NCBI GenBank assembly: GCA_011009095.1
Contig: VTPC01000007.1
Span: 197,365 to 261,364, forward strand
DNA: 64,000 nucleotides
Source: Ignelater luminosus
Lineage: Eukaryota > Arthropoda > Insecta > Coleoptera > Elateridae
Reading direction: 5' to 3'
Positions 46,481-64,000 of the stretch are shown here, piece by piece. The position numbers and the translations under genes are program-made. The notes under the pieces are model-generated. The model ran no database searches, was not told the DNA's origin, and was given only the letters and a program-made list of their open reading frames with translations. The first letter of the stretch is position 1. Each line of letters begins with the position of its first letter.

Positions 46481-47399
46481 GGATTATAAAGAAAAACAGA
46501 AGAGATTATGATTCATTATTATAATATATTTATATATATAGTAAAACTTACATAATTTATGTTAAAGCATCAAAAAATAAGTATGAATAGGTACAATAAT
46601 GTTAGTAAATATTTACAATGAGCTGTTTGTCATAAATCACGATCTAAATTAGGCACTTCCATATGAAAATACTCACAATAATATGCAGTCTTGAAACCGT
46701 GACCAAATTACATTATTACTGAAATACATGGAAGAGCTTTATTTTGAATTCTAAACATATATCAATATACATTATATTATATATACTGTTTTGATTAATA
46801 CGATTACATTAACTTTTGTATACGTAGGCAATAACAACATTCAATCGTGATTAAAAATAAAAATGAAACATTTCTCTTATATTAACAACGTTTTATAGCA
46901 GATTGCTAAATACAAACAAAAACTTTATAATTGTTCACTTCTTATTGTAATTATAAAGACAACATGATAAAAGTAATTCATTTTCGTAAAAAGAAAGGAC
47001 TCAATTATACAGTTCTTGAGTATTAAATAAAATAAAACTGCAATACTATTCGACAAAAACGTGAGATCGAATACATCCATTCATTCCACTGTACAAAAAG
47101 AAATAAAAACATTTTAAAATTATTAAATAGGTGTTTCCTTCCTAAATCTCAAAGTACGATAGTCTTTAAAGAATAAAAATGTTCAAGTAAAAAAAAAGAA
47201 ACCTAAAGCTGTCATAAATTTTTAACAAGATACACAATAATTATTATTTCATACAATATTATAATAAACTATAAACATGAAGCAATTTTGATACACGTTA
47301 GCTTCTTATAGGTGAGCCGAATAATAATAATTATTTTAATTACTATATGCGAATTTCTCCTGTAGGTATCGGTATATCAAAATTATGTTTATCCTTATG
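46481..47399. other. Convergent 3' regions of TSEN15 and PKN
   Basis: AT-rich sequence between two gene ends pointing at each other; it should contain both 3' UTRs. No open frame or repeat boundary stands out. Confidence 0.5.
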
Positions 47400-58549
<11,150 letters not shown>

Positions 58550-59006
58550 TTATAAATGTATTGGCAGTTATGTAACAGTGTGTTGCTTAAAAATTTAAAA
58601 AACGAATCGTTAACAACATTTATTGCTAATTAACAGTAACAAGTTTCTATTTTTAGTAAATAAATTAAAAAAAATACAAAATGATTTAAATAAAAGAAGA
58701 AAAAGCAACATTAATTATACTTATCAATATTAAAAACAAGTTATTGCAGAGATGCTTCTTTAGCTGGAGATGGAAAGCAAAACGTTAATATTCCATGAAG
58801 CTTCTTAGGTTATTGTTAAAATATGCTCATTCTTACAAATCTTCAAAATTTTAAGTCTTTCCAAATTTTATTTGTGGAATTATTGAGTTATTATTTTTGA
58901 AGTTATGCTCGTTTGGTGAATGTTGACAAAAAAAACATAATCAAGCCAGTAATTCAGAAAAAGATCCAAAAAATATCTTGGCACAACCGACTTTGAAAAT
59001 TAAAAC

Positions 59007-60482
59007 TTAATAATCACTGAAAGGGCGTCCTTTAGAACCAGGAACATTTTGTGGTTCTCTTGGTTGAGAGTATCTATTTGCAATTCGCCAATTCATCCAT
59101 GGATGACCTGAAACTTCCCCAACAGACCTTGCACGTCCTCTACCGATAGTTTCATAAAATGATCTACAATGATCACATTCACAGTCAGGATTTTTTGCAG
59201 GGCCCACATGGTGGCCTGGTTTTCTAAACACATCCACAACAGATCCAAATTTTCTAGCAACGTAACGCTGATCAGTATAAATACCAGGCACTACCATAAA
59301 AGGAGATCTCAAACTAGGATTTAATGTTATTCTTTCCTGGATTGCAACCACACTTGGTGATCTTAAAGCAGGAGAACGTCTGGAAGCGACAGATTCTTGT
59401 TCTTTAGGTTCACTTAATAACCCTTTCTCTTCTTTGATTGGTTCAGGTTTTAAAAAGCTAGTATCAGCTCCATCTTTACTGGCTCGTCTAACTGTAACAT
59501 CCCTTTGTAATTTTTTATCTTCTTTTACAAAGCTCCAACCTTTTTCCGAGCTATCAGATCCAGAATCACTATCTCGTGACTCAGATTTTGGTAAACTAAT
59601 ACCACTTAAACGTTTTTCTACATATTCTTTAAGTTTTTGTTGTTGAAGTAAATGTTTCCTCTCTAGATGGGGAGATTTCCATTGTCTCGGAGTACCTGGC
59701 TTATTCCACAAGTGTTCCATGCGTTTAATTCGAAGCTTATCTTCTGAATTTGCATATTCGAAGCTATCACTTGGATTTAAACTCATCACACTCGGAGTAT
59801 CTTGACTTTTGCTTTCCATTTCAGGATGCTCTTCAATGCTTTCACTTTTTTGTGAAGATATAAGTCTCCTTGGTACAAAATCCAAACTGTCCGTAGGTGC
59901 AATACTGGAACGACTTCGAGTTAAACTATCAATATCAGAAAAAGTATCTTTCCAAGAAGTATTTGCCACTGAATCATAATCATTATCGACCGACATAGAG
60001 TATGTCGACCAAGAAGGTGGAACACTAGAAGAAAAACTTGATAGTCCTGGTATAGCAGAATACGAACTGATTTGTGACGGATATGCTGTACTAGTATTAT
60101 CATCATTATCAGATTCATTTCCTGGCTTTGTTTCAGTCTCAACCTCATTAATTGCTTTTTTAATGTCTGTTCTAGAACTAGACGCTGATAACTCTTCTTT
60201 CAATTTTAATGGTAAATTCTTATCGGCCGAACGCGAATGCGTAATTCGCACTCTTTCAGATTCAAAGACAGTCTGTGGCGATGAAGCAGTTTTACTATCC
60301 ACATCAGAAGTGGAATTACTATCATCAGATTCTTGTTCTGTACCAGTACAATAGACGTCTATATGTACTGTTCTCGGTTTTTTCGTTTGATCGCTCGATT
60401 TCGATTCGCTTGCAGATCTATCAGATAGGAACGGAGATTTTCCATGTAATTTTGCTGGAGCTCTGGTTAGACGCTTTGTAGG
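59007..60482 (-). CDS. Last coding exon of an unrecognised Ser-rich protein with a Cys cluster
   Basis: On the minus strand a splice acceptor (TTTATAG) ends at 60483 and an open frame of 491 codons runs to TAA 59009-59007. I do not recognise the family. Near the N-terminal side is PRTVHIDVYCTGTEQESDD; a long low-complexity Ser/Asp/Glu-rich stretch follows; a basic helical segment (HLERKHLLQQQKLKEYVEKR) lies mid-way. The last 130 residues look folded and conserved: SPFMVVPGIYTDQRYVARKF, then HHVGPAKNPDCECDHCRSF, a His/Cys cluster that could bind zinc, and a short C-terminal tail. The low-complexity part suggests a disordered scaffold. Upstream exons lie beyond 60483 and were not found. It sits head to tail with PKN, ending about 460 bases before the candidate PKN first exon. 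Confidence 0.8.
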   Translation of the reverse strand, partial: PTKRLTRAPAKLHGKSPFLSDRSASESKSSDQTKKPRTVHIDVYCTGTEQESDDSNSTSDVDSKTASSPQTVFESERVRITHSRSADKNLPLKLKEELSASSSRTDIKKAINEVETETKPGNESDNDDNTSTAYPSQISSYSAIPGLSSFSSSVPPSWSTYSMSVDNDYDSVANTSWKDTFSDIDSLTRSRSSIAPTDSLDFVPRRLISSQKSESIEEHPEMESKSQDTPSVMSLNPSDSFEYANSEDKLRIKRMEHLWNKPGTPRQWKSPHLERKHLLQQQKLKEYVEKRLSGISLPKSESRDSDSGSDSSEKGWSFVKEDKKLQRDVTVRRASKDGADTSFLKPEPIKEEKGLLSEPKEQESVASRRSPALRSPSVVAIQERITLNPSLRSPFMVVPGIYTDQRYVARKFGSVVDVFRKPGHHVGPAKNPDCECDHCRSFYETIGRGRARSVGEVSGHPWMNWRIANRYSQPREPQNVPGSKGRPFSDY

Positions 60483-62150
60483 CTATAAATATGAAATATA
60501 TTATGTAAAAGTTTGAATTATCTTTTAGATAAATAATCAAGGGGTGATAATAGCTCCTTTAAATGGTTATAGACTTTATTGGTAGATACTTGAATGTTTG
60601 ATCGATTATGAAAATGAAGTTATATATATAATTTAGTTTTGTGATCTCATTAGGTTTTAGTAAACTTTTAAAAATTTAAGATCAATTCATTATAATGAGA
60701 TTTGTTGCATACTATTTTTATTATTTATTTATAATTTGGGTACTTGTTAAAAGTTCAACTACCTCAAAATTATTCATTTAAAAAAACTTTAAAAATCCAA
60801 ATTTGCTGACTCTTGCAGTCTCATGTTCATTTAGTTAAGCTAAGTTTAGTTTTCTTTTTGCATGTTCAAAACAACTGTTTCTACTACTTGGCAAAATTTG
60901 TTCTTAGTCATATTATAGGGGTCACTTTCAACATTGTAATAACAAAGAAAAAAGTGTAGTCATTTTTGTTAAAAGGCAAACAAACAATTTTTCAGGATGA
61001 CAGTTTTTCACCTTTGAAATGAGGTATTTCAAAAATTTGACAATCGACTTAACTAGTGGTCTCAAACATATTCTTTTAAAAAAGTTTTTACTATTTAATC
61101 TGCTGAAAAACGTAATTATTTACAAGGCTCTTCTGCTTTACCTTAGATTTGAAATTTTGGCCAACGTTATTTATGGATGTTACAGCATTTTATTTGATTA
61201 GATTTCTTTAAATCTTTGCGTAAATTACCAATTTGTTTTTGTTAAAATGAATGTTTATTACCTACTCAATCAACACATCAACAAAACTTTCTTTGAAAAT
61301 ATTGTGGGAAGCAGAAATCTAAATAAGTTCACAAACACATGCTATTTCCCTATGGTGCAAAATCAAATGCACCGTCCTGTATATTTTTTGTATTTCATTA
61401 CCATGTAAGAAATACTTGTAATTGGGTTCGACTTATAAATACTTTTTCTTACAAAATAAATAATAAAGAAAAAAGCTTCTTAATACACATTTAAGTACTA
61501 GTATATTAAAAAAGCAAGATATATTCGTTACTAATCAAAATGATTTGTCAAACCATTCATTTCTAAGGCTGGTTGTCAAACGTTATTTATTAGTTATAGT
61601 TTGCAGTGAATATTTCCATCTAAAATAGAGCAAATTCTCTTGCTAATGTAGCTAGAAAAGTAAAAGTTTGTGTCACTGTGGCAGTAGGTGTACAAATTTG
61701 AAAGTAGTACTTGGCAGAACCAAGGTAAGATTGGCAGGATTAAGGTGGGACTAGCAGGACAAAGATAGTGTCTGGTAGGACTAATGCAGTACTTGGTAGA
61801 ACAATGACAGTCTGTGATGAACCAGTCAGACGAGGGGTCTCTCACTGTGACAGTAGGTGTGGTGTGCAGATTCAGAAGCAATACCTAGTTTTAGTTGTTT
61901 CATTTCCCAACCAAACCATCTGTTGCTTTAAATGCAAATGCAAATGCAAATTTATAACACCATTGCTCAGTTGGAGGCCAGCTATTGCATGGTAAAACGC
62001 AGAATATCATGAATATTACACTACAGGTGGACCCATTATTTCACTTTGCAAGGTAGAACAACCACAGCTAATATTGATACAAAAAAAAATATAAAATGGC
62101 AAATTTTTTTTTAAATAGCTAATTTAGCTACAGCATTTGTAAATAGCTAA
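60483..62150. other. Upstream intron or flank of the unrecognised gene; short direct repeats
   Basis: AT-rich. At about 61705-61812 five degenerate units of about 21 bases (variants of GGCAGGATTAAGGTGGGACT) stand in tandem, flanked by direct copies of CACTGT(G/A)(G/A)CAGTAGGTGT at about 61673 and 61843. A TGCAAA run lies at 61933-61950. No exon with recognisable coding was found on the minus strand. Confidence 0.5.
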
Positions 62151-62162
62151 AGTAAATTTGCT

Positions 62163-62510
62163 TCATCGGGATATCTACTTTCAACAAGATGGAGCACCTC
62201 CTCGTTTTGAGTTTGAGTTTCTTGATCTTACCTGGGCTGGTAGACGGATAGGACGACGAGGACCAATTGAATGACCTGCGAGATCGTCGGACTTAACCCT
62301 GTTAGATTTTTTTGTGGGGCCAAGTAAAATCAACAGTTTACATACATAGACCTAACAATTTAGAAGGTTTGAAACAGTGAATTCGAATGGAAATGTGAAA
62401 CATCGCCCCACAAATAATCCAAAATGCAGTTCAAAGCATTTATACATGCGAATAGGGCAGTGTCAAATGGTAAACAGTAGACAATTTGAACATTTAAATG
62501 TTATTTTTGT
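62163..62510 (+). pseudogene. Tc1/mariner-type transposase C-terminal fragment
   Basis: The start reads YFQQDGAPPRFEFEF (second catalytic Asp region), followed by AGRRIGRRGPIEW and RSSDLTLLDFFVWG (third Asp region), a pattern frequent in insect transposases. Later remnants such as IIQNAVQS are in other frames. The N-terminal two thirds are missing. A possible right terminus CTCTGTATA lies at about 62821. Confidence 0.7.
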
Positions 62511-62906
62511 TGAGAACAAATGTTGATGTTATTAAACTTAATAAGTGTTTTTCTCAAAACAATATCATTATGTAAGGTACCAAATGTTTTACACCATTAT
62601 TCAACCAGTGAAGAAATCTATCAAAATCTGTAAAAAAAAAACTGGGGTTGTAATTTTAAAAAATGATGATGATATCATAGCACAAGAACATGATCTGTCA
62701 AAAAACATCTTTCTGTGCTCACAAATGCCTTATTGGAATATAAAATGGACGTGTTCGAGTATTTTTCAAAAAAAAAATTATAACAAAATTATGAATTTTG
62801 TTTCAAACTTTATCACCACTCTGTATATAAATTATTAATATTTAACACATAATACAAGGTGTGTAAATAAACTAATGAGAATGGCAATGTAGCATTCGAT
62901 ATGGTA

Positions 62907-63160
62907 CAGATTAAATAAGAGTCAGATGTTTCACTTCAACAAATTTGTGGATTCTATTGTGCTCTCTCTCAAAGCAACTCCTAGAGCTTACTAATTTTAC
63001 ATGTACTGCGCAAGCATGTTCTTTTAAAACGCCCCCGCCACTTAATTCATGAAAGGCGTGGCGTGGTTAACTCTCAGAGCTGCTAATTTAAATGCGCAGA
63101 GACAAAAAATGGGAACATTGGTGGTATAGGGAGTGAAATATCTGACTCTTATTTAATCTG
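62907..63160. mobile_element. 254-base MITE, TA-flanked
   Basis: CAGATTAAATAAGAGTCAGA at 62907 is inverted at 63160, matching for about 30 bases with one difference, and TA flanks both ends. The interior has no coding capacity. It resembles a Tc1/mariner-type non-autonomous element. Confidence 0.85.
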
Positions 63161-63288
63161 TACTACTGGTTTAGAGGGAAGGTGAGTCAACATGTGATGC
63201 TCCACCAGTACGAGGTTGAACTCCATAGTCATTTGGTTGTCTGTAGGAATTTTTTTCGTAAACTGGTTTTTTCTATTGCATTCTGAAA

Positions 63289-63729
63289 ATGAGTGATATC
63301 AATTTTGAACAATGTTGTGCTATCAGGTTTTGCTTCAAACTTGGTCACAGTGCAACAGAAACTTTTGTAAAGCTTCGGCAGGTCTATAGAGACAATGTTT
63401 TGTCAAGGGCCCAGGTTTTCAGGTGGTTTAAGGCATTTTCAGAAGAAAGAGAACAGATTGAAGATGTGCCTCGCAGAGGAAGGCCTGCAACTGCAAGAAC
63501 TGACGAAAATGTTGCCAGAATCTAGGATCTTGTGCATTCTGATCGTTGCTCGACAGTAGTCAGAATGATTGGGGAACAGTTTAATTTGACTCACACCACT
63601 GTTCATGAGATTGGGGATGAGGAAAATCTGAGCAAAAATGGTTCCAAAAAACCTTTTGCAGGAACAAAAGAACGATGTTATAAGATACTATTTGTGATTC
63701 TTTTTAGCACACCAATAAACGCTATGTAA
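63289..63729 (+). pseudogene. Mariner transposase N-terminal fragment
   Basis: MSDINFEQCCAIRFCFKLGH starts an N-terminal helix-turn-helix like that of mariner and SETMAR-type transposases; then VLSRAQVFRWFKAFSEER, RRGRPATARTDENVARI and a stop at 63523. The second helix-turn-helix continues in the same frame (VVRMIGEQFNLTHTTVHEI). The catalytic domain is missing: the last codons (63660-63729) are unrelated or belong to the element end. A deletion derivative. Confidence 0.75.
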
Positions 63730-63810
63730 TTATTAAATAAATCGTAAGAAATATTCTCCAAATACATAGTTATGATGGTGTACCCAGCAAATACTAAATG
63801 CATACGTATA

Positions 63811-63971
63811 CAGGGTGTTTTATCTTGATAACTTTAAGAGGTGATGGAACATCGAAAAGTAAGTGCATTTTGTCTATAAAGTTATGCTTAGTTTCCAAGA
63901 TACAAGGTGTCAAAAGTTTCACAAAAAAATTCTTATTTCTTTAAAATCTCCATAACCACTGCAACACCCTG
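63811..63971. mobile_element. Possible 161-base MITE, short CAGGGTGTT ends
   Basis: CAGGGTGTT at 63811 is inverted at 63971 and TA flanks both. Only about nine terminal bases match, so the pairing could be accidental. Confidence 0.4.
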
Positions 63972-64000
63972 TATAACTAGTCTCGTCTTCACCAAGAAGC

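Noticed and set aside
61594..61995. Open frames around the small tandem array
   Set aside because: Repeat-derived; no protein family features.

Overview
This is a eukaryotic, AT-rich window that looks like an insect genome. Short introns of about 50-100 bases with GT..AG ends, mariner, hAT, Tigger, BEL/Pao, gypsy and CsRn1-like elements, TA-flanked MITEs and insect-type host proteins all point the same way. I cannot name the species; a beetle or hemipteran is a guess from the transposon mix.

The left 37 kb is almost entirely a graveyard of mobile elements, many with readable boundaries. In order: a BEL/Pao retrotransposon with 5' LTR and tRNA-Tyr primer site, cut off inside its integrase (22-5060); a gypsy pol relic (5430-9170) split by a cleanly bounded 1.46-kb DNA transposon of an unusual family with a 4-bp AATT target duplication (6279-7740); a Tigger/pogo transposase with a C-terminal PHD-type finger (9430-11340); a tRNA-like SINE head (12256-12320); a mariner (12867-14067); a hAT element with an 8-bp target duplication (14709-17083); a tRNA-like cloverleaf (19303-19373); a second mariner on the minus strand (20082-21328); an inverted and tandem repeat cluster (21600-22360); a CsRn1-like gypsy relic (about 22900-26325); a Tigger-type MITE; a LINE endonuclease relic interrupted by a TA-flanked MITE (29130-30540); another MITE (31727-31905); and a gypsy-family LTR retrotransposon on the minus strand with both LTRs and a CTAA target duplication (32188-37439), whose 5' LTR holds a further small element with an assembly gap.

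The right 26 kb carries host genes. A seven-exon cytosolic HSP70 cognate (38832-44384, +) ending in EEVD is followed by a small four-exon gene for the tRNA-splicing endonuclease subunit TSEN15 (45790-46480, +). Convergent to these is protein kinase N, PKN (47400-58549, -), with ten coding exons covering the end of HR1c, the C2-like domain, a proline-rich linker, the kinase domain and the C-terminal tail. A possible alternative first exon (MCG) would start a short PKN at 58549. Upstream of PKN on the same strand is the last coding exon of an unrecognised serine-rich protein with a conserved-looking cysteine cluster (59007-60482). Introns and spacers hold a Mos1-like mariner (53048-54280) and several MITEs. 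The window ends in mariner/Tc1-type fragments.

The genes do not form a pathway: they are independent housekeeping and signalling genes (protein folding, tRNA splicing, Rho-linked kinase signalling). The points I would look at first are the 1.46-kb transposon with AATT target site, the Thr in the PKN hydrophobic motif where vertebrate PKNs carry Asp, the candidate short PKN start, the unidentified gene at 59007-60482 and the N-terminally extended HSP70.
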